DNA of 64,000 nt. It comes from an uncultured Aquimarina sp. (GTDB lineage: Bacteria; Bacteroidota; Bacteroidia; Flavobacteriales; Flavobacteriaceae). Within the stretch, counting starts at the first letter, position 1; every line of letters begins with the position of its first letter. Of the stretch, positions 52,650-61,771 are shown in pieces. The stretch is taken from contig CANMSO010000006.1 of NCBI GenBank assembly GCA_947500545.1, positions 248,001 through 312,000 on the forward strand. Direction: 5' to 3'. The position numbers and the translations under genes are program-made. The notes under the pieces are model-generated. The model had not been told where the DNA came from and made no database searches. It was given only the letters and a program-made list of their open reading frames with translations.

Positions 52650-52867
52650 AATATTAGTAATTTTTCGAATTAAACATACCCAAAACTAGTTTCAAATATT
52701 TTTGCTATTATTATTTTGCGTTCGGCAACCAAATCTATACGGTATTAAACAAAAAAAGAAACTTTTTTGACATCAAACTTACAGATCTTGCTAAAAGAGG
52801 TTTTAAAACTGTTATTTCCTCCTAAATAAATTTTTCTACATAAAAAATACTGATATTGTCCCTCAAT

Positions 52868-53932
52868 ATGCTTTCCAGAGATTTTATATTAAAAAAAATT
52901 GCAAAACTACTACTCCACATTATATTTTGGACGGTAGTACTCTTTTGCTACACCTATTTTTTTGGATATAATAGTGAGAATATAAACTATATTTTCTCCT
53001 TCTCTTTATTTTTGATGCCAGTAACTATAGGAACTACATATACTGTAATTGATCTTTTAATTCCGAAGTACTTAATCTTAGAAAAATATTTTCAGTTTAT
53101 ATTGTATTGTGTATATACCATTATAATTTCTGCCCTTTTCATTGTTATTTCATTCTTTTATGGGTTAATATACTTATCCTCCTTAAATGTAGATAGTATG
53201 GCTCCAATGACACGTAGCCCCTTATTTTTATTTATTGCAGTATATTTTGTTGTATTCATTGCCAGTGCTTTTAGTTTAGTACAACATAATTATAAATCCA
53301 CATCGGTTAATCAAGAGCTTAAAAATAAAATTTTAGAAGCTCAGCTTAAACTGAAAGAACAAGAGTTACAATACCTCAAAATGCAAATTCATCCCCATTT
53401 CTTATTCAATACCTTAAATACTATGTATGGTTTTGCATTAAAAAAATCAGAACAAACTCCTGAAATGATCTTGAAACTGTCTAATCTTTTGGATTATTTG
53501 CTCTATCAGGTAGATAAACCTTTGGTACCCCTGCAAGATGAGATCAATCACATTAAAGATTATGTAGCATTAGAAAAAATGCGTTTTAGTGACACTTTAG
53601 ACATTAATATGAATTTTGAAAATGTAGACAGTACTCTGCAAATAGCCCCTATGTTACTCATCCCGTTTGTAGAAAATAGTTTTAAACACGGTCAAATCAA
53701 AAATGAAAAACTATCTATTATTATGGATTTGAAATGTAATGAGGAGTACATACGTTTTATCATAAAAAACTCTATTTTAAGACATTCTGAAAATAACCAA
53801 GAAGGTATTGGGTTGGCAAACATTAAAAAAAGATTAGTGTTATTATATAAAGATAAACATGAGTTGAAGGTTTCAAAAAATGAAGACTGGTATACTGTCA
53901 TTTTAACTTTGAAAAAATTAAAATTAAGTTAA
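52868..53932 (+). CDS. LytS/YehU-type membrane sensor histidine kinase
   Basis: A 354-residue protein. ATG 52868 (MLSRDFILKKIAKLL) is preferred over a TTG four codons earlier. Four hydrophobic segments fill about residues 15-140. The His_kinase domain follows with His175 in MQIHPHFLFNTLNTMYG and the ATPase motifs PFVENSFKHG and GIGLANIKKRL. It is a LytS-family kinase, common in Bacteroidota. Its stop overlaps the start of the LytTR regulator by one base (TAATG), so the pair is a two-component system. The signal is unknown. Confidence 0.92.
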   Translation: MLSRDFILKKIAKLLLHIIFWTVVLFCYTYFFGYNSENINYIFSFSLFLMPVTIGTTYTVIDLLIPKYLILEKYFQFILYCVYTIIISALFIVISFFYGLIYLSSLNVDSMAPMTRSPLFLFIAVYFVVFIASAFSLVQHNYKSTSVNQELKNKILEAQLKLKEQELQYLKMQIHPHFLFNTLNTMYGFALKKSEQTPEMILKLSNLLDYLLYQVDKPLVPLQDEINHIKDYVALEKMRFSDTLDINMNFENVDSTLQIAPMLLIPFVENSFKHGQIKNEKLSIIMDLKCNEEYIRFIIKNSILRHSENNQEGIGLANIKKRLVLLYKDKHELKVSKNEDWYTVILTLKKLKLS

Positions 53933-54642
53933 TGAATACTAAAATATCCTGCATAATAGTTGATGATGAACCAACAGCCAGAGATATCATTCTGGATCAT
54001 CTGTCCAAAATCGAACATATAGAAGTTGGAGCGATCTGTAAAAGTGCTTTGGAAGCCTTTAATGCTATCAATTCTCAAAAAATTGATCTCATCTTTCTGG
54101 ATATTAATATGCCTGATATTTCAGGTATTTCTTTTGCTAAATCCATTAATAAGGATATTAAAATCATTTTCACCACAGCCTATCGCGAATATGCTATTGA
54201 TGGTTTTGATCTTCATGCAGTAGATTATCTATTGAAACCAATTTCTTTTGAAAGACTTCTCAATGCCATAAATAATTACTTTGATGTCCATCACAAAACA
54301 GAAATATCAAAGCCTACTGAAATCATTGCTAGTAATTTTATGTTTGTACGATCAGATCGTAGAATGAAAAAAATTAACTTCTCTGATATTATTTATATCG
54401 AAAGTTATAGTGATTATGTGAAAATTCATTGTTTATCTGATATTATTGTTACGAGGGAAACAATTAGCACTATTGAGTCTAAATTGCCGCAACAGGAATT
54501 TATGAGAACCCATAGGTCGTATATCATTTCTATCTCGAAAATAGATTCTTTTTCTAATGAAGAAATCGTTTTAAATAATAAATCTATCCCAATAAGTAGA
54601 AATTATAAACCCGACGTCCTTGCCAGATTAGGGCAATTGTAA
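53932..54642 (+). CDS. LytTR-family response regulator
   Basis: A 236-residue regulator. The receiver domain (1-118) has the acidic pair in IVDDEPTA, phospho-acceptor Asp57 in FLDINMPD, and Thr/Lys in TTAYREYA and LLKPISFERL. The C-terminal LytTR DNA-binding domain (about 135-236) contains IIYIESYSDYVKIH and MRTHRSYIISISKI. It is controlled by the upstream LytS-like kinase, to which it is coupled by a one-base overlap. Targets are unknown; the divergent ExbB-like gene and the downstream CHRD lipoprotein are near. Confidence 0.94.
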   Translation: MNTKISCIIVDDEPTARDIILDHLSKIEHIEVGAICKSALEAFNAINSQKIDLIFLDINMPDISGISFAKSINKDIKIIFTTAYREYAIDGFDLHAVDYLLKPISFERLLNAINNYFDVHHKTEISKPTEIIASNFMFVRSDRRMKKINFSDIIYIESYSDYVKIHCLSDIIVTRETISTIESKLPQQEFMRTHRSYIISISKIDSFSNEEIVLNNKSIPISRNYKPDVLARLGQL

Positions 54643-54687
54643 AACTATTATTTTTTATAGATCAGCAGGGTTAATCAGCATGAATTA

Positions 54688-54709
54688 AGCCATATGATTT
54701 GGCTATTTT
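54688..54709 (+). terminator. Weak terminator after the LytTR regulator
   Basis: AGCCA (54688-54692) pairs with TGGCT (54700-54704) around a 7-nt loop and is followed by ATTTTT. The stem is short, so termination may be partial. Confidence 0.45.
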
Positions 54710-54808
54710 TAACATAGGTTTAATAAAATTTTAGGCCACTATCAGAAAATTAAACATCTTTTCTACAGTTTAATTACACAATACTCAAAACCCTTAAAAA
54801 AGCAAATT

Positions 54809-55273
54809 ATGAAAAAATTAGTTTTATTAATGCTATTGGCAACCCCATTAGTATTTGTTAATTGCAGCGATGACGATGATGCCCCAGTAGAAATATCAAC
54901 AACCTACACCTTAGCAGAAGTTGATAGTTCTGGAGTTTCAGGAACGGCAAAATTTATACAAGTTGATCAAACAACAACTAGAATAGAAGTTCAACTGCAA
55001 GGTACTCCTGCAGATGGTGATCATCCTATGCACATTCATATCAATGATGCCGCTACAGGCGGAGGTATTGCAATAACTCTTACGAATGTTGATGGTAATA
55101 CTGGATCTAGTACTACTACAGTTACCAAATTAGACGACGAAGGTGATGTTATTGGTGCCGATATAAGTTATGAAGGCTTGTTAGATTTTGATGGTCACAT
55201 TAATGTACACCTTAGTCCAACAGAATTAGCCACTATTGTTGCTCAAGGAGATATTGGAAATAATGTACCGTAA
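54809..55273 (+). CDS. CHRD-like domain lipoprotein
   Basis: A 154-residue lipoprotein (MKKLVLLMLLATPLVFVNC, Cys19, then SDDDDAPVE). The body resembles a CHRD-type immunoglobulin-like beta domain: YTLAEVDSSGVSGTAKFIQVDQ, then HPMHIHINDAATGGGIAI and a late DFDGHINVHLS. The HPMHIHIND stretch with several His also recalls Cu-Zn superoxide dismutase folds and could bind metal. Function unknown. It lies downstream of a weak terminator after lytTR and ends at a strong bidirectional hairpin shared with lpdA. Confidence 0.75.
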   Translation: MKKLVLLMLLATPLVFVNCSDDDDAPVEISTTYTLAEVDSSGVSGTAKFIQVDQTTTRIEVQLQGTPADGDHPMHIHINDAATGGGIAITLTNVDGNTGSSTTTVTKLDDEGDVIGADISYEGLLDFDGHINVHLSPTELATIVAQGDIGNNVP

Positions 55274-55294
55274 TTCTTATTGAACAAAAGAATA

Positions 55295-55326
55295 AAAAAA
55301 GCGAACCCATTTTGGTTCGCTTTTTT
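55295..55326. terminator. Bidirectional terminator between CHRD gene and lpdA
   Basis: AAAAAAGCGAACC (55295-55307) pairs perfectly over 13 bp with GGTTCGCTTTTTT (55314-55326) around a 6-nt loop. It has U-tracts in both directions for the two convergent genes. Confidence 0.92.
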
Positions 55327-55351
55327 GTTATCATATATTTTTCAAAAAAGT

Positions 55352-56758
55352 CTATACGTGTAAAGCTCTATTTTCTGTAGCTGCTAATGCTGCTTCTTTT
55401 ATTGCTTCGGTAAATGTAGGATGCGCATGTGACATACGAGAAATATCCTCTGCCGACGCTCTAAACTCCATCGCAGTAACAGCCTCTGCAATTAAATCTG
55501 CACAACGAGCTCCTATCATATGAACTCCTAATACCTCATCAGTCTTTTCGTCTGCTAGGATTTTTACAAAACCATCCAAATCTGCACTGGCTCTTGATCT
55601 ACCTAATGCTCTAAACGGAAACTGTCCTGATTTATATTGTACTCCAGCTTCTTTAAGTTCTTCTTCGGTTTTACCAACAGCAGCAACCTCTGGCCAAGTA
55701 TATACCACCCCAGGAATTAAATTATAATCTATATGTGGTTTTTGTCCAGCCAATATTTCAGCCACAAAAACACCTTCTTCTTCCGCTTTATGGGCTAACA
55801 TAGCTCCTTTTACAACATCACCAATGGCATAAATATTAGCAACATTGGTTTGTAAATGATCATTTACTTCAACTTGTCCGCGGTCGTTTATTTTTACTCC
55901 AGCTGCATCAGCATTTAGTCCATCTGTATATGGGCGGCGCCCTACAGAAACCAGGCAATAATCTCCTTTAAACTCTACAGGGTTTCCTTTCTTGTCATCT
56001 GCAGTTATAGTTACCTCTTTAGCTCCTGTTTTTACTTCTGTTACTTTATGTGAGGTATAGAATTTTACACCTTGCTTTTTCATTACCTTTTGTAATTCTC
56101 TGGACAAAGCTTTATCCATACCTGGGATAATTCTATCCATAAACTCTACTACAGAAACTTCTGCTCCCAAACGACGATATACCTGCCCAAGCTCTAAACC
56201 TATTACTCCTCCTCCTATAATAACCAAATGCTTTGGTATCTCTTTTAATTTTAAGGCTTCTGTAGATGTTATTACTCTCTTTTTATCAAGTGTAATAAAT
56301 GGTAATGTAGACGGTTTAGAACCAGTAGCAATTATAATATTTTTTGCTTCTATAGTTTCGACTTTACCATCTGCCTTAGTAATATCAACATGGGTGGCAT
56401 CTTTGAAAGCTCCTAAACCTTCAAAAACATCAATATTATTTTTTTTCATCAGAAAATCAACACCACCCGTAGTCTGATCTACAACCGCCTGCTTACGAGC
56501 AATCATTTTCTTGAGATTGATTTTCACATCACCAGGAATTTCGATTCCATGATCTTCAAAGTGTTTTGTGGCATGTTCATAATGATGAGAAGAATCTAGT
56601 AAAGCTTTACTAGGTATACACCCCACATTAAGACAAGTTCCTCCAAGTGTTGAATATTTTTCGATTATTGCGGTTTTCATACCTAGCTGTGCGCATCGAA
56701 TAGCGGCCACATATCCACCAGGTCCTGAGCCAATTACGGCTACATCATATGTACTCAT
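55352..56758 (-). CDS. lpdA: Dihydrolipoyl dehydrogenase (E3)
   Basis: A 468-residue flavoprotein, the normal length. FAD motif IGSGPGGYVAA (residues 9-19), redox-active pair in GGTCLNVGCIPSKALL (about 40-55), NAD motif IGGGVIGLELG (about 181-191), FAD motif YAIGDVVKG, and the C-terminal catalytic His-Glu in HAHPTFTEAIKEAA. It reoxidises dihydrolipoamide in pyruvate, 2-oxoglutarate or branched-chain dehydrogenase complexes. It stands alone; E1 and E2 genes are not in the window. A perfect -7 box lies 38 nt upstream. Confidence 0.97.
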   Translation of the reverse strand: MSTYDVAVIGSGPGGYVAAIRCAQLGMKTAIIEKYSTLGGTCLNVGCIPSKALLDSSHHYEHATKHFEDHGIEIPGDVKINLKKMIARKQAVVDQTTGGVDFLMKKNNIDVFEGLGAFKDATHVDITKADGKVETIEAKNIIIATGSKPSTLPFITLDKKRVITSTEALKLKEIPKHLVIIGGGVIGLELGQVYRRLGAEVSVVEFMDRIIPGMDKALSRELQKVMKKQGVKFYTSHKVTEVKTGAKEVTITADDKKGNPVEFKGDYCLVSVGRRPYTDGLNADAAGVKINDRGQVEVNDHLQTNVANIYAIGDVVKGAMLAHKAEEEGVFVAEILAGQKPHIDYNLIPGVVYTWPEVAAVGKTEEELKEAGVQYKSGQFPFRALGRSRASADLDGFVKILADEKTDEVLGVHMIGARCADLIAEAVTAMEFRASAEDISRMSHAHPTFTEAIKEAALAATENRALHV

Positions 56759-56795
56759 AATAGATTATTATGTTGTGCGTATTAATTATGGTTAG

Positions 56796-56803
56796 CAAAT
56801 GTA
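56796..56803 (-). promoter_or_regulatory. -7 box of lpdA
   Basis: TACATTTG on the minus strand, a perfect TAnnTTTG, 37 nt before the lpdA ATG. The -33 element is not clear (CTG at 18-nt spacing). Confidence 0.5.
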
Positions 56804-56974
56804 CAAATGTTTTGCTTCTTACAGAAGGACTGATCTTGTCAAATTTTTATTAAAAAGCAATATTAGTACTACTTAAAAAGTTATACATTTAGCTCAAATT
56901 AGGTGGGACTATCCAATATTATATCATTGTCCCATTTTTTGAACTAAGAAACATCTAAAAAACGAAAATAAACA

Positions 56975-58522
56975 ATGCGTTATTTATCTACTCTTTTTTT
57001 ACTTGTAATTATCATTTTATGGAGTTCATGTCGTAAAGATTTTGAGTCAGGGCCCAGTACAGGAAACCTTCAGTTCTCTACTGATACTTTATTTTTGGAT
57101 ACTGTTTTTACCAATATTGGTTCTAGTACATATAGTTTCAAAGTATATAATCGTACAGATGATGATTTTACTATTCCATCTATTGCACTAGAACGAGGAG
57201 AAAGCTCTAATTACAGATTGAATGTAGATGGTATTCCTGGAAAATCTTTTGAAAATATTCAAGTATTAGCAAAGGACAGCATTTTTGTTTTTGTTGAAAC
57301 CACTACCGATATTACAGATCAAACAGCAGGTCTGGAATTCCTGTATACAGACAGAGTTCTTTTTGATACTGATGGAAATCAACAAGATATTGACTTGGTA
57401 ACTCTTGTTAAGGATGCGATATTCTTGTTTCCATCGCGAGACGCTATGACGGGTGAAGTAGAAACGCTTTTACTTGGATTAGATGAAGACAATAATGAAA
57501 TAAGGATTGAAGGTTTTTTTCTTGAAGATGATCAACTTAATTTCACTAACGAAAAACCTTATGTCATCTACGGATATATTGCCGTTCCTGGCGGAAAAAC
57601 ACTTACTATAGATGCGGGGGCACGAATACATTTTCATGCCAACTCGGGGATTATTGTAGCTGATAACGGCACCTTACAAGTTAATGGCGAACTAAGCAAT
57701 GATCCTGAATTACTAGAAAACGAAGTAATCTTTGAGGGAGATCGATTAGAACCCGGTTTTAAAGAGGTACCCGGGCAATGGGGAACGATTTGGCTAACGG
57801 CCGGAAGTACAGGACATGTAATTAATCATGCAACTATCAAGAATTCAACTGTTGGTATCCTTATGGATTCTAATGATGGTGGCCCCGATCCAACACTCAC
57901 GATTTCTAACACTCAGATTTATAATAGCTCCAATGTTGGACTAATAGCCCGAACTGGGAATGTATTGGGAGAAAATTTAGTAATTAATAATGCAGGTCAG
58001 GTATCACTTAATTGTTCTCTAGGAGGAACATACAATTTTAACCATTGTACTTTTACTAATTACTCAAGTATTGGATCTGGATTTAGACAATTTCCAACAG
58101 TACTTATTGACAATAATATACAAGTTAGTGAAACTGAGATTGTGGTAGCGGATTTAGTTGAAGCCAACTTCACCAACTGCATCATATACGGAAATCAGGA
58201 TATTGAATTGCTATTTAGTAAAGTAGAAGGCACGGCTTTTAATTATAATTTAAAGAATTGTTTGGTTCGTTTTAATGATTTTAATAACAGTTTTGCAGAC
58301 GACCCTTTATACGATTTTACCAATACTAATTTATTCGAAAATATCATATTTAACGAAGAGCCTGATTTTAAGGAACCCTTTGAAAACATGCTTAATATCG
58401 GAGAAAACTCTGCAGCCAACGGCGCTGCTTCTACTCCAACATCAGGAAATGATATTTTAGGAACTCCAAGAAACACTACTGCACCAGATATTGGTGCTTA
58501 TGAGAGTACTGCGTTTGATTAA
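56975..58522 (+). CDS. Lipoprotein with C-terminal parallel beta-helix region
   Basis: A 515-residue lipoprotein (MRYLSTLFLLVIIILWSSC, Cys19, then RKDFE). Residues about 30-130 look like an immunoglobulin-like beta domain (LFLDTVFTNIGSSTYSFKVYN). From about 185 on, repeated short strands such as KTLTIDAGARIHFHANSGIIVADNG and HATIKNSTVGILM suggest a right-handed parallel beta-helix as in right_handed_beta_helix surface proteins. The C-terminus ends with NDILGTPR...APDIGAYE, a common end of such choice-of-anchor/beta-helix proteins. Function unknown; perhaps polysaccharide binding or breakdown at the surface. No catalytic site is apparent. Confidence 0.75.
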   Translation: MRYLSTLFLLVIIILWSSCRKDFESGPSTGNLQFSTDTLFLDTVFTNIGSSTYSFKVYNRTDDDFTIPSIALERGESSNYRLNVDGIPGKSFENIQVLAKDSIFVFVETTTDITDQTAGLEFLYTDRVLFDTDGNQQDIDLVTLVKDAIFLFPSRDAMTGEVETLLLGLDEDNNEIRIEGFFLEDDQLNFTNEKPYVIYGYIAVPGGKTLTIDAGARIHFHANSGIIVADNGTLQVNGELSNDPELLENEVIFEGDRLEPGFKEVPGQWGTIWLTAGSTGHVINHATIKNSTVGILMDSNDGGPDPTLTISNTQIYNSSNVGLIARTGNVLGENLVINNAGQVSLNCSLGGTYNFNHCTFTNYSSIGSGFRQFPTVLIDNNIQVSETEIVVADLVEANFTNCIIYGNQDIELLFSKVEGTAFNYNLKNCLVRFNDFNNSFADDPLYDFTNTNLFENIIFNEEPDFKEPFENMLNIGENSAANGAASTPTSGNDILGTPRNTTAPDIGAYESTAFD

Positions 58523-58550
58523 GGAAATTATTAACTATACATAACCGATT

Positions 58551-60920
58551 TTAGAAACCTGAAACATTTCGAAATTGTCTAACAACCACAAGTCCATTAT
58601 TATTTGCAGGAATACCGGGGAATCTCCTCATATTGCGAAAAGAACCTATTTGGCGTCCGACTGATCTTTGTGCAATTCTAGAAGAAGCTACTCTACGGCT
58701 ATTTAATCTCATATTTCTAGCTCCAGCGGTTGGATTTCTTCCTGGCATACTAGCTCCTGCAAATGCACTTGCAAAACCTGAAGCCATTAAAACAAATATT
58801 TGTCTATAGATTCTTCTTAATTCATTCCTCGCTCTGTGAACATCCATCCCTTGGCCTATAACAAAATATGCCAAATCTCTATTCCACATAGTATATGCTC
58901 TATGGTTCATTCTCGCAACAAATGAATCTCCGTTGGCGACATTTTGACTGTACCAATTTAAATCTGAAGGATATTCTTTATACATCCCAATATTATAAGA
59001 ATTACCGTTTCTAGAAGCCCGAATTACTGTTCTACCCCAACCATCACCCGTAGCTGAGTAAACATGTACACTAACTCCAGGCGCAAAATCACGATTCATA
59101 ATTGCTTCTCTCGCACTGGGGTGTATCCATGAAGGTATTCTTTCAGAGAATGGTTGGCTTGAATGACTACGTAAAACTCTTGATCCCTGTGAAATTAATC
59201 TCTGATATTGACCTCTTAGATGAAGTTGCATCCCTGGCAAAAACAATTCTAGAGTATGATTATGGGGAATTATCCGATTTCCATTATGTTGTAAATTGAA
59301 AGTCCTATAAGTCCCACGAAGATATCTATTTTCAGAATTTTGATCAGGAGCCAAAGGTTGATTAAATGGTACCTCTACTGGCCAAATAAATCGTATTGCA
59401 TGACTTTGTGCTACACTAACATTAAAATGTATCAATGATGGATTTGATCGATCTACCCGAGCTGTTATTTGTGAACTAGATGACCTTGCAGATCGCATTG
59501 CCCGTCTTTCAGGGCAACGAAGTCTTCTTTGTCTATCAGTAACAGTATAGCCTATTACATTTGGAAGACACCTTCTTACATAAACAAAATTATTCCCTAC
59601 TTGAAAAAACATTGGGCTGAATGGGAACAAATACGGAAACGGTTCTACTTGTACTCTACGACCTAAATTAGGATTTCTTAACCCTCTGCTTCTCCTTCCT
59701 CTAAATGCTCCTAGACGTTCACACATTCGCATTGTAGCGGCATCATCAGAAGGCAATCCTCTACGAGCTCTAGCTCTTTCTCTTCCCGTAAGGCGTCCTC
59801 CGGTTGCGGGATTACGTCCAAATACCAAACAATCTTCACCGTGTTCTTGTATTTTAGCCGAATAACAACCTGCCTGTAATTCACCAGACACCAATCCACT
59901 ATCGCCCGTAGTTATAGGTTTAATCTCGCCCACTACAGTAAAAATATTCCCGCCTCTAGTCCCTCTTCTTGTAACTTTTACTAAGTCTGCACGTCCGGTC
60001 CTTCCAAACTGTGTACTTCCACCAAAACGGCATAGTTCGCCTCTAGGTACGACTAATTCCGTAATATTATTTTGCCTACTCCTTGCTCTAAATCTTTGTT
60101 GTACTTGTGAATGAACAATACGACCAATTCTACTTCTTAACCTCCCATTTCGGTTTGAACAATTTCCTCTTTCCCAACCTTGTATTTGGGTACAACTTGC
60201 ATTTGACGCATCCAAATTTCGTTGAATATATGTCGTGTTATTACCCTTTTGTTGCACCACATGCGTCAACTCATGAGCTAACAAATGCTTTCCAGATCTG
60301 GAATTGGTATCGTAATTACCTTTATTAAAATAAATATCTGATCCACTTGTAAAAGCTTTTGCTCCTATTTGCCTGTTCATTTGCACCGCATTATTATCAG
60401 TATGTATACGAACATTCTTAAAATCAGTACCAAAACCAGACTCCATATCAGTTCGAACATCTCCGGATAGCGGATTACCTTTTCCCTTTGTACTCTGTAA
60501 ACTGTTCTCTAATCCTGGGCTGAGTTGAAGATTTGGCAAATTAGATTTTGCTCGGATTTTATCTCCAGAAATCTCTCTATCACTCTCAAATATAGGTTTT
60601 CGAAAAACTTCCAATTCTTCTTCTTTCTTTTGCAGTCTCTCATCTTCTTCACAGCTTTCACATTTTTTTTGTACAGGTGTAGATGTACTTGAACTATCAA
60701 GTTTCTGAACAACTTTATCAGCCATTGAATCTGCCTCCTGTTCATATTTATCATTAGGTTGTCCTATGGTTAATTTAGGTTGAATAATCGAGGTAGTAAA
60801 AAAAGGAGTGTTTGCTTCTTGATTTCCGAAAAAAAAGGATTGAGCCCCACTTCTATCAAAAAAAGATTTTGATGAATGAGAATTAGAAGAATCATTAACT
60901 TTGGTTGATGAAACCCTCAT
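58551..60920 (-). CDS. eCIS-core (DUF4157) protein with PD-(D/E)XK nuclease-like domain
   Basis: A 789-residue protein with no signal peptide. The N-terminal part (1-110) carries the usual low-complexity leader with FFFGNQEANTPFF, the segment DKYEQEADSMADKV, and CESCEEDERLQKKEEE. The eCIS-core/DUF4157 domain (about 148-225) has FKNVRIHTDNNAVQMN, GSDIYFNKGNYD and the metalloprotease-like HELTH (216-220). Residues about 260-360 then show GRIVHSQVQQRF, GRADLV (Asp312), VVGEIKP (Glu332-x-Lys334) and ELQAGCY, the outline of a PD-(D/E)XK nuclease. The last 350 residues are Arg-rich and unassigned, with a helical GFASAFAGASMPG stretch near 715-726. DUF4157 marks cargo or effectors of extracellular contractile injection systems; no injection genes are in the window. 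The nuclease call is my reading. Confidence 0.82.
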   Translation of the reverse strand: MRVSSTKVNDSSNSHSSKSFFDRSGAQSFFFGNQEANTPFFTTSIIQPKLTIGQPNDKYEQEADSMADKVVQKLDSSSTSTPVQKKCESCEEDERLQKKEEELEVFRKPIFESDREISGDKIRAKSNLPNLQLSPGLENSLQSTKGKGNPLSGDVRTDMESGFGTDFKNVRIHTDNNAVQMNRQIGAKAFTSGSDIYFNKGNYDTNSRSGKHLLAHELTHVVQQKGNNTTYIQRNLDASNASCTQIQGWERGNCSNRNGRLRSRIGRIVHSQVQQRFRARSRQNNITELVVPRGELCRFGGSTQFGRTGRADLVKVTRRGTRGGNIFTVVGEIKPITTGDSGLVSGELQAGCYSAKIQEHGEDCLVFGRNPATGGRLTGRERARARRGLPSDDAATMRMCERLGAFRGRRSRGLRNPNLGRRVQVEPFPYLFPFSPMFFQVGNNFVYVRRCLPNVIGYTVTDRQRRLRCPERRAMRSARSSSSQITARVDRSNPSLIHFNVSVAQSHAIRFIWPVEVPFNQPLAPDQNSENRYLRGTYRTFNLQHNGNRIIPHNHTLELFLPGMQLHLRGQYQRLISQGSRVLRSHSSQPFSERIPSWIHPSAREAIMNRDFAPGVSVHVYSATGDGWGRTVIRASRNGNSYNIGMYKEYPSDLNWYSQNVANGDSFVARMNHRAYTMWNRDLAYFVIGQGMDVHRARNELRRIYRQIFVLMASGFASAFAGASMPGRNPTAGARNMRLNSRRVASSRIAQRSVGRQIGSFRNMRRFPGIPANNNGLVVVRQFRNVSGF

Positions 60921-61228
60921 AAGAACTATGCTTTTATTTCATTAAAGAATAAATAAAATTGACTAATGAGGCGTTTACGATATTATAAATATAACACCTT
61001 TATCTTAAACACTTTAACAATAAATTTTTTTTTAACTATATTCATATTAATAGCTTTAATTCTTACATAATGCCAAAACTCAAAATCGCAATAGTTATTC
61101 TAGTATAATAGTTCTTTAAAATCAAGAATGTTCTTTAATTAGAAACTACAGTATATATTAAAATTAGCAAAGAAGTGTAGCGCAACTTTTCAAAAACTTA
61201 AAAATCTGATTTTTAATAAAAAAATATC
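60921..61228. other. AT-rich gap between eCIS-core gene 1 and the GNAT gene
   Basis: A 308-bp stretch between divergent starts. I see no ORF over 15 codons, no TAnnTTTG match on either strand and no strong hairpin. It must hold promoters for both flanking genes, but I cannot place them. Confidence 0.6.
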
Positions 61229-61771
61229 ATGCAATCATATATATTCAAATCTCAAAGACTAGGATTTCGTAACTGGACTTTTAACGACCTCGAGCCTCTT
61301 ACGCAAATTAACAATGATGATGATGTGATGGAGTTTTTCCCCTTTAAACCTTCTAAACAGGATACTATGGATTTCATTAAAAGAATGCAAGTAATGCAAA
61401 AAGAAAAAAGGTTCTGCTATTTTGCTGTTGAAACTATAGAAAACAAAGAATTTATTGGTTTTATAGGCTTATGTGAACAAACTTACTTAGAAGAATTAGA
61501 GGCATTTGTTGATATTGGTTGGCGGCTTAAAAAAGGTAGCTGGGGAAAAGGATACGCTACTGAAGGTGCAAAAGCCTGCCTTGACTTTGGGTTTAACCAA
61601 ATTGGATTAGAAAAAATCTATTCTGTAGCTCCCGAAATTAATACAAAATCAGAGCATGTAATGAAAAAAATCGGAATGCAAAGAATCAGAACTTTTGAGC
61701 ATCCTAAATTATTAGATGATGAACGATTGAAGACTTGTGTACTTTATCAGCTATTGAAAAGTACTATTTAA
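61229..61771 (+). CDS. RimJ/RimL-type GNAT acetyltransferase
   Basis: A 180-residue GNAT protein. Strand 1 SQRLGFRNWTFNDLEPLTQINND, then IGFIGLCEQTY, WRLKKGSWGKGYATEGAKACLDFGF with the acetyl-CoA loop (KGSWGKGYATEG, about 107-118), and ENTKSEHVMKKIGMQ-like C-terminus. The family acetylates N-termini of ribosomal proteins, aminoglycosides or other small targets. It lies between two eCIS-core genes and its stop overlaps the end of the second by four bases in convergent orientation. It could be an immunity or modification factor for those proteins, or simply a bystander. Confidence 0.88.
   Translation: MQSYIFKSQRLGFRNWTFNDLEPLTQINNDDDVMEFFPFKPSKQDTMDFIKRMQVMQKEKRFCYFAVETIENKEFIGFIGLCEQTYLEELEAFVDIGWRLKKGSWGKGYATEGAKACLDFGFNQIGLEKIYSVAPEINTKSEHVMKKIGMQRIRTFEHPKLLDDERLKTCVLYQLLKSTI

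Noticed and set aside
61768..61771. GNAT protein as a proven immunity factor of the eCIS-core proteins
   Set aside because: Position alone suggests it; it is convergent with one neighbour and divergent from the other, not co-transcribed, and RimJ/RimL-type genes are common bystanders.
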